33,825 nt of DNA, taken from positions 1 to 33,825 of the forward strand of contig NZ_JAGGOL010000012.1 in assembly GCF_018614525.1 (NCBI RefSeq), written 5' to 3'. A program made the position numbers and the translations under genes. Below the pieces are notes generated by a model. That model was not told the origin of the DNA. It ran no database searches and saw only the letters and a program-made list of their open reading frames with translations. How positions within the stretch are numbered: the stretch's first letter is position 1; each line of letters opens with the position of its first letter. The stretch is from Streptomyces sp. ISL-11 (lineage in GTDB: Bacteria; Actinomycetota; Actinomycetes; Streptomycetales; Streptomycetaceae). This document shows, piece by piece, positions 1 to 7,813 of the stretch.

Positions 1-278
1 CCGTCACCGACCGCGACGCCGCCGAACAGATCCGCTCCATCCGCACCGCACCCCTCCTCTTCGGCTGGCGCGGCACCGCCCCCGTGGACACCCGCGCCCT
101 CCAGGAGCTGCTGCTGCGCGTCTCCCGGCTGGTGGACGACCACCCCGAGGTCGTCGGCGCCGACCTGGAGCCCGTGATCGTCGCCCCGCAGGGCGTCCAC
201 GTCCTCGGCGCCACCCTGCGCCTCGCCCCGCCCCCGGCCCGTACGGACCTGGGGCCGAGAAGCCTGCCGGTGGTCTAG
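1..278 (+). CDS. Acyl-CoA synthetase (NDP-forming) / protein acetyltransferase, C-terminal fragment
   Basis: The gene enters from the left edge and ends at TAG 276-278; the frame is open from base 3. About 91 residues are visible. They look like the end of the ATP-grasp part of ACS-type acyl-CoA synthetases, which in actinobacteria are often fused to a GNAT domain and act as lysine acetyltransferases (SlPatA of Streptomyces lividans is the known type). Visible signs are an 'IRTAPLLFGWRG' stretch, an amphipathic helix with 'LLLRVSRLVDDHPEV', and a terminal strand 'GVHVLGATLRLAPP'. The GNAT domain, CoA-binding part and start lie outside, so the domain order cannot be confirmed. The internal ATG at 84 is not a start, because upstream codons continue the same domain. 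Confidence 0.72.
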   Translation, partial: VTDRDAAEQIRSIRTAPLLFGWRGTAPVDTRALQELLLRVSRLVDDHPEVVGADLEPVIVAPQGVHVLGATLRLAPPPARTDLGPRSLPVV

Positions 279-281
279 GGG

Positions 282-409
282 GTGTCCGGTGGGTCTTCGG
301 CCGCGGGCCGCCGTCTTTGCCGCCTGCGGCGGCGGGCGCCCTCCGGGCGCGACCTCAAGCTCCCCCAGCGGTAGCTGGGGGAGCTTGACGACACCGCCGC
401 GCAGCGGTG
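282..409. repeat. Composite intergenic repeat, copy A (with 14-bp hairpin)
   Basis: It begins 3 nt after the upstream stop codon and fills half of the non-coding gap 279-539. It contains a perfect 14-bp hairpin, CAAGCTCCCCCAGC (356-369), loop GGTA, GCTGGGGGAGCTTG (374-387), probably also acting as a terminator. A second small hairpin follows, CACCGC (392-397) with GCGGTG (404-409). The block 282-398 matches the reverse complement of 7623-7790 along most of its length, apart from about 55 nt missing here. It is non-coding and belongs to a dispersed element. Confidence 0.75.
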
Positions 410-527
410 GTGCGTACGACACGCCCCCCGCACCCGCTCACGTGATCCGCCGGACACGGCCCGGCGGAGGCCGCCCGGGGCCGCGATCAGCCGTGCGGGC
501 ACGCGCGGAGGGACCTCGTACGCCCCG

Positions 528-533
528 TAGGAT
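528..533 (+). promoter_or_regulatory. Candidate -10 box (TAGGAT) of a leaderless gene
   Basis: TAGGAT fits the actinobacterial -10 consensus TANNNT and lies six bases before the ATG at 540. Transcription would start at or next to the ATG, and no Shine-Dalgarno sequence is present. No convincing -35 box was found. Confidence 0.5.
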
Positions 534-539
534 GGGCGT

Positions 540-1127
540 ATGGCGAAGACCGGTACGACGACCCAAGGGCTGCGCGCGGCGATCGAGCGCAGCGGCTACT
601 ACCCGGCCCTCGTGGCCGAGGCGGTGGAGGCCGCCGTGGGCGGGGAGCCGGTCGCGTCGTACCTGGTGCACCAGGAGACGACGTTCGACTCCAACGAGGT
701 GCGCCGCCACGTCACCGTCCTCGTCCTGACCGGCAACCGTTTCATCGTCAGCCACACCGACGAGCAGGCCGCCGACGGCACCTCCCCCTCGCCGTACGCC
801 ACCACCTCCACCGAGTCGGTCAAGATCGGCCGGATCTCCTCGGTCGTGCTCAGCCGCGTCGTCGCCAACCCCGAGGCGTACACCCCGGGCACCCTGCCCC
901 GCGAGGTCGTCCTCACCATCGGCTGGGGCGCGGTCTCCCGGATCGACCTGGAGCCCGCCGCCTGCGGCGACCCCAACTGCGACGCCGACCACGGCTACAC
1001 CGGCTCCTCCACGGCCGACGACCTGAGCCTGCGCGTCAGCGAGGCCGGCGACGGCCCGGACACCGTCCGCCAGGCGCTGGCCTTCGCCCAGGCGCTCTCC
1101 GAGGCGACCGCGGCGACCGGCCGCTGA
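540..1127 (+). CDS. DUF5998 family protein
   Basis: A 195-residue soluble protein that matches the actinobacterial DUF5998 pattern from memory: N-terminal 'TTQGLRAAIERSGYYPALV', central 'SYLVHQETTFDSNEVRRHV', 'LTGNRFIVSHTDEQ', and a conserved 'EPAACGDPNCDADHGYTG' segment with two cysteines and a histidine near residues 141-150 that could bind metal. No signal peptide or membrane helix is seen. Function is unknown. The stop overlaps the ATG of the following phosphodiesterase-like gene by one base (TGATG), so the two are probably translationally coupled. The ATG at 540 is chosen because the homologous N-terminus begins there and a -10 box lies just upstream. Confidence 0.8.
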   Translation: MAKTGTTTQGLRAAIERSGYYPALVAEAVEAAVGGEPVASYLVHQETTFDSNEVRRHVTVLVLTGNRFIVSHTDEQAADGTSPSPYATTSTESVKIGRISSVVLSRVVANPEAYTPGTLPREVVLTIGWGAVSRIDLEPAACGDPNCDADHGYTGSSTADDLSLRVSEAGDGPDTVRQALAFAQALSEATAATGR

Positions 1128-2338
1128 TGTCCTACCCGCTCACCTCGGGCGGCCCGGCCTGGCCCGAGCCCGCCCCGCTCGACCCGCGCTCCGCCCCTCT
1201 CCCGCGCTACGGCACCGGCTCGCTCGCCGACCTGCTGCCCTCCATCGCGACCGGCATGGGCGTCCCCGGCCTGGGCTCCGGCATGGAGCTGACGCCCGCC
1301 GACCGGGTCGGCGTCTTCCTCGTCGACGGCATGGGCTGGGAGCTGCTGCGCGCCCACCCCGCCGAGGCGCCGTTCCTGCACTCGCTGATGGCCGGTTCCC
1401 TGAACGGCACCGGCGAGCCCATGACCGCAGGCTTCCCGTCCACCACCGCGACCTCGCTCGCCTCGGTCGGCACCGGCCTGCCGCCCGGCGCCCACGGCCT
1501 GCCCGGCTACACCGTCGCCGACCCGGCGACCGGCGCGCTGATGAACCAGCTGCGCTGGCGCCCGTGGACCGACCCGCACGCCTGGCAGCCGTACCCCACC
1601 GTCTTCCAACTCGCCGACGCGGCGGGCGTGCACACCTGCCAGGTCTCCGCGCCCGACTTCCAGCACACCCCGCTGACGAAGATCGCCCTCAGCGGCGGCA
1701 CCTTCCACGGCCGCCTCTCCGGCGAGGACCGGATGGACCTCGCCGCCGACCGCCTCGGCGCCGCCGACCGCACGCTCGTCTACACCTACTACAGCGACCT
1801 CGACGGCAAGGGCCACCGCTTCGGCGTCGACTCCGACGACTGGCGCGGTCAGCTCATGTACGTCGACCGGCTCGCCCAGCGGCTCGCCGAACAACTCCCG
1901 CCGCGCTCGGTGCTGTACGTCACCGCCGACCACGGCATGATCGACATCCCCTTCGACCCCGAGTCGCGCATCGACTTCGACGAGGACTGGGAGCTGCGCG
2001 CGGGCGTCGCCCTCCTCGGCGGCGAGGCCCGCGCACGCCACGTCTACGCCGTGCCCGGCGCCGCCGCCGACGTGCTGGCCGTGTGGCGCGAGGTGCTCGG
2101 CGAGCAGATGTGGGTCGCCGGACGGGACGAGGCGATCGAGGCGGGCTGGTTCGGCCGGCCCGGGGACGGCGTGGACGACCGCGTGCACGGACGGATCGGC
2201 GATGTCGTCGCCGCCGCCCGCGACGACATCGCGATCGTCGCCACCGAGACCGAGCCCAACGAGTCCCAGATGGTCGGGCTGCACGGCTCGATGACGCCCG
2301 TGGAGCAGTTGGTGCCGCTCCTCGAAGTGCGGTCCTGA
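1127..2338 (+). CDS. Alkaline phosphatase superfamily protein (nucleotide pyrophosphatase/phosphodiesterase-like)
   Basis: 403 residues with the metal-binding scaffold of the alkaline phosphatase/NPP superfamily. The first Asp is in 'VFLVDGMGW' (about residue 67). The nucleophile region is 'GFPSTTATS', where Thr106 or Thr107 is the likely nucleophile, followed by 'GAHGLPGY'. Later metal ligands are in 'YYSDLDGKGHRFG' and 'YVTADHGMID'. The family hydrolyses phosphodiesters or pyrophosphates using two divalent metals; the substrate is not evident. No signal peptide is visible, so it is probably cytoplasmic. Its ATG overlaps the DUF5998 stop, suggesting co-translation and a joint role. Confidence 0.88.
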   Translation: MSYPLTSGGPAWPEPAPLDPRSAPLPRYGTGSLADLLPSIATGMGVPGLGSGMELTPADRVGVFLVDGMGWELLRAHPAEAPFLHSLMAGSLNGTGEPMTAGFPSTTATSLASVGTGLPPGAHGLPGYTVADPATGALMNQLRWRPWTDPHAWQPYPTVFQLADAAGVHTCQVSAPDFQHTPLTKIALSGGTFHGRLSGEDRMDLAADRLGAADRTLVYTYYSDLDGKGHRFGVDSDDWRGQLMYVDRLAQRLAEQLPPRSVLYVTADHGMIDIPFDPESRIDFDEDWELRAGVALLGGEARARHVYAVPGAAADVLAVWREVLGEQMWVAGRDEAIEAGWFGRPGDGVDDRVHGRIGDVVAAARDDIAIVATETEPNESQMVGLHGSMTPVEQLVPLLEVRS

Positions 2339-2400
2339 ACCGCGGTCCCGCCCCCTTCACCTCCCCGACTCGACGACTGACGAAAGGCATTGGCTTCTCC

Positions 2401-3072
2401 ATGCCCGAGCTGGTGTTCTTCTCCGGAACCATGGACTGCGGAAAGAGCACCCTCGCTCTGCAGATCGAACACAACCGATCCGCCCGCGGCCTCCAGGGGA
2501 TGATCTTCACGCGCGACGACCGGGCGGGCACGGGCAAGCTCTCCTCCCGGCTCGGCCTGGTCACCGACTCCGTCGAGGCGGGCGAGGGCTTCGACTTCTA
2601 CGCGCACATCGTCGCCCACCTCTCCGCGGGCGGCCGCGCGGACTACGTCATCGCCGACGAGGCGCAGTTCCTCGACCCCGGGCAGGTCGACCAGCTGGCG
2701 AGGGTCGTCGACGACCTCGAACTCGACGTCTTCGCCTTCGGCATCACCACCGACTTCCGCACCAAGCTCTTCCCCGGCTCCCAGCGCCTGATCGAACTCG
2801 CCGACCGCATAGAGGTGCTCCAGGTCGAGGCGCTCTGCTGGTGCGGCGCGCGGGCCACGCACAACGCCCGTACGGTCGGCGGCCGGATGGTCGTCGAAGG
2901 CGCGCAGGTGGTCGTCGGCGACGTCAACCAGCCGGAGGCCGTGGTCGGTTACGAGGTGCTGTGCCGGCGTCACCACCGCCGCCGGCTGACCTCGGCCGCG
3001 GCCCACGCGGCGGCCCTGTCACCCGACGTCCTGCCCGTCGACCCCGCTAACGAGCCGTCCGCAGGAGCGTGA
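2401..3072 (+). CDS. tdk: Thymidine kinase
   Basis: 223 residues, typical of bacterial type II thymidine kinase, which phosphorylates thymidine to dTMP with ATP in the salvage pathway. Visible features are the Walker A loop 'GTMDCGKST' (residues 9-17), the Walker B-like 'VIADEAQFL', the 'FAFGITTDFRTKLFPGS' lasso region, and zinc-site residues in 'CWCG' and 'CRRHH'. The start follows a 62-nt gap. An upstream in-frame extension would run through the preceding phosphatase gene in another frame and is not credible. The 3' end overlaps the convergent VOC gene by 26 nt. With dut (18002) it is one of two dTTP-supply genes in the window. Confidence 0.96.
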   Translation: MPELVFFSGTMDCGKSTLALQIEHNRSARGLQGMIFTRDDRAGTGKLSSRLGLVTDSVEAGEGFDFYAHIVAHLSAGGRADYVIADEAQFLDPGQVDQLARVVDDLELDVFAFGITTDFRTKLFPGSQRLIELADRIEVLQVEALCWCGARATHNARTVGGRMVVEGAQVVVGDVNQPEAVVGYEVLCRRHHRRRLTSAAAHAAALSPDVLPVDPANEPSAGA

Positions 3073-3850
3073 GGACGGCCCCCTCCGGGTCCGCGACCGT
3101 GGCCACCGGGCCGGCCGGCCCTTCCCGCGGGGGCTCCAGGACCCGCCCGCCGAGCCCGCTCACCCGGGCAGCCGCGGCCTCGGTGTCCGCCACCTCGAAG
3201 TACGTCATCCAGTGCGGGCCCAGCGCGCGCGGGAGCGCGGCGCCGATGCCGCGCAGCGCCGCGACCGGGCGGCCGTCGAGGCACAGCGTGAGGCAGTCGG
3301 TGTCCGCCGACTCCGCCGGCTTGGCCTCGTAGCCGAAGAGCGACTGGTAGAACTTGACGACCGTGGCCGTGCGCCGGGTCACCAGTTCGTGCCACACCGG
3401 CGTCCCCGGAACACCCGTCAGCTGAGGGCCCACCAGCTGCTGCCCCTGCCACACCCCGAACGGCGCCCCCTCCGGGTCGGTCGCCAGCACCAGGCGGCCC
3501 GCGTCCTCCGCGGCCAGCGGTCCCACGCCCACGGTGCCGCCGCAGCAGCGGATCCACTCCGCGGCCGCGTCGGCGTCGTCGCTCGCGAGGTAGGTGGTCC
3601 AGGCGGTCGGCAGTCGGCGCCCGGGCGTCACCTCGCCGAGCCCGGCCACGTCGCGGCCGTCGAGCGTGGCCCGTACGTACGGACCCAGCTGTCGGGGCCC
3701 GGGGCTGTAGTAGCTCCAGCCGAACAGACCGCTGTAGAAGTCCTTGATCGATTCCAGGTCGTGCGCCAGGAGGCTCGTCCAGCACGGGGTGCCAGGAGCG
3801 GGCCGAGCCTCCCCCGTGCTGCTCCGGGGGGACCCCCAAACCTCGGTCAT
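3047..3850 (-). CDS. VOC (glyoxalase/bleomycin-resistance fold) protein with two tandem domains
   Basis: 267 residues made of two vicinal-oxygen-chelate modules. Domain one starts at 'GTPCWTSLLAHDLESIKDFYSGLFGW' in type and ends at 'ATDPEGAPFGVW'; domain two starts at 'GTPVWHELVTRR' with 'VVKFYQSLFGY' and ends 'VADPEGAVLTLL'. This twin arrangement is shared with actinobacterial hydroxylase/glyoxalase-like proteins; the substrate is unknown and no resistance role is implied. Two ATGs lie 6 nt apart (3850 and 3856). AGGAG (3864-3860) is 9 nt from the ATG at 3850 but only 3 nt from 3856, so 3850 is preferred. It is convergent with tdk and diverges from the sulfurtransferase gene across a 272-nt gap. 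Confidence 0.88.
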   Translation of the reverse strand: MTEVWGSPRSSTGEARPAPGTPCWTSLLAHDLESIKDFYSGLFGWSYYSPGPRQLGPYVRATLDGRDVAGLGEVTPGRRLPTAWTTYLASDDADAAAEWIRCCGGTVGVGPLAAEDAGRLVLATDPEGAPFGVWQGQQLVGPQLTGVPGTPVWHELVTRRTATVVKFYQSLFGYEAKPAESADTDCLTLCLDGRPVAALRGIGAALPRALGPHWMTYFEVADTEAAAARVSGLGGRVLEPPREGPAGPVATVADPEGAVLTLLRTAR

Positions 3851-4122
3851 CGTCATTCTCTCCTCGGACCATCGGGGTGGCCGCGCGTCCCGCGCCGTTC
3901 TGCGGCGCGCGGGTGGTACGGGACGGGGCACGTCCAGATGTTTGCACCACCGGGCGTGGCGCGCCCCCCGGCCGCGCCGGGATCCACGGGTTCCCGCAGG
4001 AGAATGCCCGAATTCGCGGGTCGTTCCCGGTTCGGCGCCATGGCCGTCCAGTATCGATCAGCTGTGCGTCGCCCCGCCAGGGGGCCGTTCGGCGCAGCGC
4101 CGGCTACGCGAGGATGGGGGCC

Positions 4123-4965
4123 ATGAAGCCCATCATCACCGCAGTCGAACTCATGAGCGCGTTGGCGAGCGAGCGGCCGCCGACGCTGCTGGACATCCGC
4201 TACCAGCTCGGGGGGCCGCCCGGCCGCCCGGTGTACGAGGCCGGGCACCTGCCCGGCGCGGTCTATGTGGACCTCGACGCCGAACTCGCCGGCACACCGG
4301 GGGAGAGGGGCCGTCACCCGCTGCCGGACACGGGGGAGTTCGGGGCCGTGATGCGGCGGGCCGGGGTCCGCTCGGACCGTCCCGTCGTCGTCTACGACGG
4401 GGGCCAGGGCTGGGCGGCCGCCCGCACCTGGTGGATGCTGCGATGGGCGGGCCACCAGGACGTACGGGTCCTCGACGGCGGCCTGGCCGCGTGGACCGCG
4501 CGGGACGGCCTGCTGACCGCGGAGATCCCGTCCGTGAAGGAGGGCGACTTCGTTCCGCGGCCCGGGGCACTGCCCCTGCTCGACGCGGACGGCGCGGCGG
4601 CGCTGGCCCGGCGGGGCCTGCTGCTGGACGCGCGGGCGGCCGAGCGTTACCGGGGCGAGGTGGAGCCGATCGACCCCGTCGCCGGCCATATTCCCGGCGC
4701 GGTCTCCGCTCCGACGGCCGAGAACGTGACCGGGGACGGCCGGTTCCGGCCCGCCGCCGAGCTCACCGCGCGCTTCGCGGAGCTCGGGGCCACGGGCGAG
4801 CCGGGCACCGAGGTCGGCGTCTACTGCGGCTCGGGCGTCTCCGCCGCGCATCAAGTGCTCGCGCTGGCGGTGGCGGGCGTTCCGGCGGCCCTGTACGTCG
4901 GTTCCTGGAGCGAGTGGACCGCGGATCCCACCCGTCCGGTGGCCACGGGACCGCAGCCGGGCTGA
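4123..4965 (+). CDS. Sulfurtransferase, 3-mercaptopyruvate type (two rhodanese domains)
   Basis: 280 residues forming two rhodanese domains. The N-terminal inactive domain has 'LLDIRYQLG', 'GHLPGAVYVDLD' and 'YDGGQGWAAARTWWMLRWAG'. The C-terminal catalytic domain carries 'GHIPGAVSAP' and the loop 'YCGSGVSAAH' with catalytic Cys235. A CGSGV(T/S) loop is typical of 3-mercaptopyruvate sulfurtransferases rather than thiosulfate sulfurtransferases. It would move sulfur to cyanide or thiols in the cytoplasm. ATG 4123 follows a G-rich run; an in-frame ATG at 4114 (three residues longer) is the alternative. Confidence 0.9.
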   Translation: MKPIITAVELMSALASERPPTLLDIRYQLGGPPGRPVYEAGHLPGAVYVDLDAELAGTPGERGRHPLPDTGEFGAVMRRAGVRSDRPVVVYDGGQGWAAARTWWMLRWAGHQDVRVLDGGLAAWTARDGLLTAEIPSVKEGDFVPRPGALPLLDADGAAALARRGLLLDARAAERYRGEVEPIDPVAGHIPGAVSAPTAENVTGDGRFRPAAELTARFAELGATGEPGTEVGVYCGSGVSAAHQVLALAVAGVPAALYVGSWSEWTADPTRPVATGPQPG

Positions 4966-5045
4966 CCGGCCCGGCGGTCGGAGTCCCGGCCGGGCGCGAC
5001 GCCCGCCCGGTCCTTCGCGGGGCCGGGCGGTGCGGCGTCGGCGGG

Positions 5046-5067
5046 CTCCCCGGCCGGTGCCGGGGAG
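5046..5067. terminator. Hairpin between convergent genes
   Basis: A perfect 9-bp stem, CTCCCCGGC (5046-5054) with GCCGGGGAG (5059-5067) and loop CGGT, lies between the sulfurtransferase stop and the sepH stop. A T-rich stretch (about 5093-5099) follows on the plus strand, so it can end the plus-strand transcript; by symmetry it may serve both genes. The same short stretch, ACTCCTGTT, occurs twice next to it (5080s and 5100s). Confidence 0.55.
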
Positions 5068-5101
5068 TTGCCGGATGGTTACTCCTGTTGTCGTTTTTTC
5101 G

Positions 5102-6148
5102 TCACTCCTGTTTTTTGCGGCGCGTGCCGAAGACGATCTCGTCCCAGCTCGGCACGGCCGCCCGACGACCGGGCCGTACGCCGTCCGCCTCCGCCTGGCG
5201 GTCCGTCGTACCGGTCAGCCGGTCACGGTGGCCGGCCACGGAGCGTGGCATCAGCACATCCGCGTAGGCGGCCCCCGCGCTCGCCGCCGGGGCCGGCGGC
5301 TCGACGGCCTCCGGTTCCTCGGCGGGCTCGTCGACGGCCGGCGCCACGGAGGGCGGTTCGGGCACGACCATGTCGCCGCGGAAACTGGGCACGGCCTCCA
5401 GCAGGCTGGTCAGCGAGTCGCGTTCCCTCGACGTGTCCTCCGCCGCGGCCCCGGTGTCCGGAGGGGGTGCCGCGGGCGGCTGCCGGTCGGCGGGCCGGTC
5501 CAGGCTCCGGTCCAGCGGCCGGTCCCGCGGCAGGCGGGCGATGCGCGGCACGAAGGGGAAACTCGGCTCGGGCGTGTCGTCGGTCTCGCCGATGAGTGCC
5601 CGTGCCTCGTCGTCCATCGCCTGAACGATCCGCCTGGGCGGGTCGAAGCTCCAGCTCGCGGCGCGTGGTTCACCGGCCGACCGGTAGACGAGCAGCACCT
5701 CCCAGGTGCCGTCGTCGCGGCGCCAGGAGTCCCACTGCGCGCTGTCCTTCTCGGCCCCGCGCAGCACCAGCCGCTCCGCCACGGACTCGCCGAGCGGCGG
5801 ACCGGTGTTCTCGCCGGGGCGGCGTACGGGCGTCTTGCGGGCGCGCTCGGCCATGAAGGCGCGCTCGGCCAGCACCGGGCCCTCGAACCTGCGGACGCGC
5901 TCGACGGGAATGCCCGCGAGCTGGGCGACCTCCTCCGCGGAGGCACCCGCCCGTATCCGCGCCTGGATGTCACGAGGCCGGAGATGGCTCTCCACCTCGA
6001 TCTCGATCTGGCCCAAGCGGGCACGGTCGTTGCGCACGGCGGCGCGCAACCGTTCGTCGATGGGAAGGGTGTACTCCGTGCTGTCCGCAGCCTTGAGCAC
6101 CAGCCGTGTGCCGTCGTTGGAGACGGCCACGACACGCAGTTCGGGCAT
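5102..6148 (-). CDS. sepH: Cell division protein SepH (DUF3071 family)
   Basis: 348 residues matching actinobacterial SepH, a regulator that binds FtsZ and stimulates filament assembly during division. The N-terminal DUF3071 domain (about 1-165) starts 'MPELRVVAVSNDGTRLVL' and holds a helix-turn-helix-like segment at about 66-88 ('SAEEVAQLAGIPVERVRRFE'). A long Pro/Ala/Glu/Asp-rich, probably disordered linker follows (about 185-325). The C-terminus has the conserved motif 'VPSWDEIVFGTRRKKQE'. The ATG at 6148 is chosen because the family N-terminus begins there and GGGAGG lies about 5 nt upstream; 73 residues of open frame before it have no family likeness. Next to a sulfurtransferase gene, as I recall for Streptomyces sepH. 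Confidence 0.95.
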   Translation of the reverse strand: MPELRVVAVSNDGTRLVLKAADSTEYTLPIDERLRAAVRNDRARLGQIEIEVESHLRPRDIQARIRAGASAEEVAQLAGIPVERVRRFEGPVLAERAFMAERARKTPVRRPGENTGPPLGESVAERLVLRGAEKDSAQWDSWRRDDGTWEVLLVYRSAGEPRAASWSFDPPRRIVQAMDDEARALIGETDDTPEPSFPFVPRIARLPRDRPLDRSLDRPADRQPPAAPPPDTGAAAEDTSRERDSLTSLLEAVPSFRGDMVVPEPPSVAPAVDEPAEEPEAVEPPAPAASAGAAYADVLMPRSVAGHRDRLTGTTDRQAEADGVRPGRRAAVPSWDEIVFGTRRKKQE

Positions 6149-6528
6149 GGGGACCTCCCGGGTGGTGCCTGCCGACGTCACCTGCGTCGCTGCTTCCGCT
6201 AGTCGAGTGTGGCCTGCCCGGGTGCAGCCTGCCACAACATTGCCGAGTTGACGGGGCGAGAGCCGCCTGGGCCCCTCCCGTTGGGTCCGGGCAGCCGGAC
6301 GGGACACCGGGGCCAGGGCTCGCCACAGTACTCCATTCGGACCACGGGGGGTGGATCGGCGCGCCATGGAAGTTCACGCGGGAGAAGGGAGTTGGTCCAG
6401 GCCGCGAAGGCGCGCCTCGGCCGTACGGGTGTCGAGGTTCACACAATCGCCTGAACCGGAACTGTTCGTTACGCTCGAATGTCTCTTCTACCTGCAAGAG
6501 GGACCGAAAGGGCTAACAGAGGCGGGAG
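6149..6528. other. Divergent intergenic region, sepH / membrane protein gene
   Basis: 380 nt with no supported gene; it should contain the promoters of both flanking genes. Short open frames here have poor third-position GC bias. A Shine-Dalgarno-like GGGAGG precedes sepH and GCGGGAG (6520-6526) precedes the gene at 6529. No confident -35/-10 pair was identified. Confidence 0.6.
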
Positions 6529-7623
6529 ATGGACGACAAAGGCGAAAGCGAGGCAAAGCGGCAGAACAAGCGTCTGGAGCTGAGCGTCGCGCAGGTCTCC
6601 GGCAGCGCCGTGGCAGCGGTGATCGCCGCCCTGCTCGCGGGCAAGCTCGGGGTGTACGGCACCGTGATCGGTGCCGGCGTCGTGAGTGTCGTGGCCACGT
6701 CCGGTGGCACAATTTTCCAGCACTTGTTCAGACGTACGGGTGAGCAGCTCCGCGAGGCGACGACCCAGGCCGCACGGCCGAAAATGCGCCAGGTACCGGT
6801 GCGCGACGCCGGCCGGGCGGTCGGCCGGGGCGGCGCGGAGTGGGACCGTACCCAGGCACTCCGTCATACGGGTGGGGCTGACGGGACCGGCGATGCCGAT
6901 GCGACCCGGTTGCTTCCGGGCGTCGATGCGGCCGGGACGACACCCGGTGACGACGCGACACGGCTGTTGCACGGTGCCGGGCACCCGCCGGAGCGAAACG
7001 GCGCACACGCGGGTGCGCATTCCCATCCACGCGCCGACGCGCACGCCGATGTCCACCCCGGTGCGTTCCCCGGGGCCCTCGATGACGAGTACACGACGGG
7101 CACGACCCACGGCACCCGGATGCGCGGCTGGAAGCGCCCGCTGCTGGCCGCCGGCGCGGTCTTCGTGCTCGCCATGGGCACGGTCACCGCGGTCGAGCTG
7201 GTCAAGGGATCCAGCGCGGACGGCGGCGACGGCACCTCGGTGATGCAGATCGTCAAGGGCGGCTCGGCGCAGAAGAAGCAGGACACCCCGCCGCCGGCCC
7301 CCGACCCGGGCCGGTCGCACGGCGGTGGCCAGGACAGCGGCACGGACGAGGACGGCCCGTCATCGGACCCGCACGGTTCCCGGCCCGGCGGCGGTACGGG
7401 GGAGGGTTCGCCCAACCCCTCGACTCCGTCCCCCACCCCGTCGGAGGGTGGCTCCTCGCCCTCCCCGAAGCCCGGCCCGACCGGTGGCACCCCGTCGCCG
7501 GACAGCGGCAAGGGCGGCGACAAGGTCACCGGCGGGGCCGCCACCGGCGGTCAGGCCACGGGGGGCGGTCAGACCGCCCCGCCGCCGCAGGGCCAGAACG
7601 CGGCGGCGGGCACGGTGTCCTAG
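6529..7623 (+). CDS. Membrane protein with small-residue-rich hydrophobic hairpin and Pro/Gly/Ser-rich outer tail
   Basis: 364 residues, no family recognised. A charged N-terminus (1-16) is followed by two hydrophobic stretches rich in Gly/Ala (about 23-41 and 43-63), which could form a tightly packed helical pair. Residues 64-200 are hydrophilic and contain the octamer-like unit 'DATRLLPG' repeated as 'DATRLLHG' (about 124 and 142). A clear transmembrane helix lies at about 204-226, preceded by 'RGWKRP' and followed by a low-complexity Gly/Pro/Ser tail to residue 364. By the positive-inside rule the tail would be extracytoplasmic. The start has a good ribosome site. A role in the envelope is plausible but not shown. 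Confidence 0.75.
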   Translation: MDDKGESEAKRQNKRLELSVAQVSGSAVAAVIAALLAGKLGVYGTVIGAGVVSVVATSGGTIFQHLFRRTGEQLREATTQAARPKMRQVPVRDAGRAVGRGGAEWDRTQALRHTGGADGTGDADATRLLPGVDAAGTTPGDDATRLLHGAGHPPERNGAHAGAHSHPRADAHADVHPGAFPGALDDEYTTGTTHGTRMRGWKRPLLAAGAVFVLAMGTVTAVELVKGSSADGGDGTSVMQIVKGGSAQKKQDTPPPAPDPGRSHGGGQDSGTDEDGPSSDPHGSRPGGGTGEGSPNPSTPSPTPSEGGSSPSPKPGPTGGTPSPDSGKGGDKVTGGAATGGQATGGGQTAPPPQGQNAAAGTVS

Positions 7624-7790
7624 GCGGTGTCCTCAAGCTCCCCCAGCTACCGCTGGGGGTGCCCCCGACGGGCTGAAAGCGACTGAGCCCAGCCGGAATC
7701 AAGCCCGTCCGGCGTTTGAGGACGCGCCCGCAGGGCGCTCGCCGCCGCAGGCGGCACAGCCGGCCCGCAGCCGAAGGTTCGCCGGACACC
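7623..7790. repeat. Composite intergenic repeat, copy B
   Basis: It begins at the last base of the upstream TAG and fills the convergent gap 7624-7813. Read on the minus strand it matches copy A (282-398): a GTGTCCGGC edge, 'TGCCGCCTGCGGCGGCG', 'GCGCCCTGCGGGCGCG', and the hairpin module CCCCCAGC-TACC-GCTGGGGG (7640-7659 on plus). It carries an additional segment of about 55 nt that copy A lacks, including 'AGCCCGTCCGGCGTTTGAGG' (about 7706-7725). A variant of that segment recurs near 30744-30764. It probably also terminates transcription between the convergent genes. Confidence 0.75.
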
Positions 7791-7813
7791 ACCCTGGGGC
7801 CCGCGCGAGGGCC

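Noticed and set aside
995..2284. Long minus-strand open frame opposite the phosphatase gene
   Set aside because: It mirrors the plus-strand coding pattern, is Gly/Ala/Val-rich without family resemblance, and is a usual high-GC antisense artefact.
1564..2400. In-frame upstream extension of thymidine kinase
   Set aside because: The extension is Arg/Pro-rich, overlaps the phosphatase gene in another frame, and the kinase family begins at 2401.
3047..3850. Bleomycin or fosfomycin resistance protein
   Set aside because: The VOC fold alone is not evidence for resistance; the twin-domain form is common among uncharacterised actinobacterial proteins.
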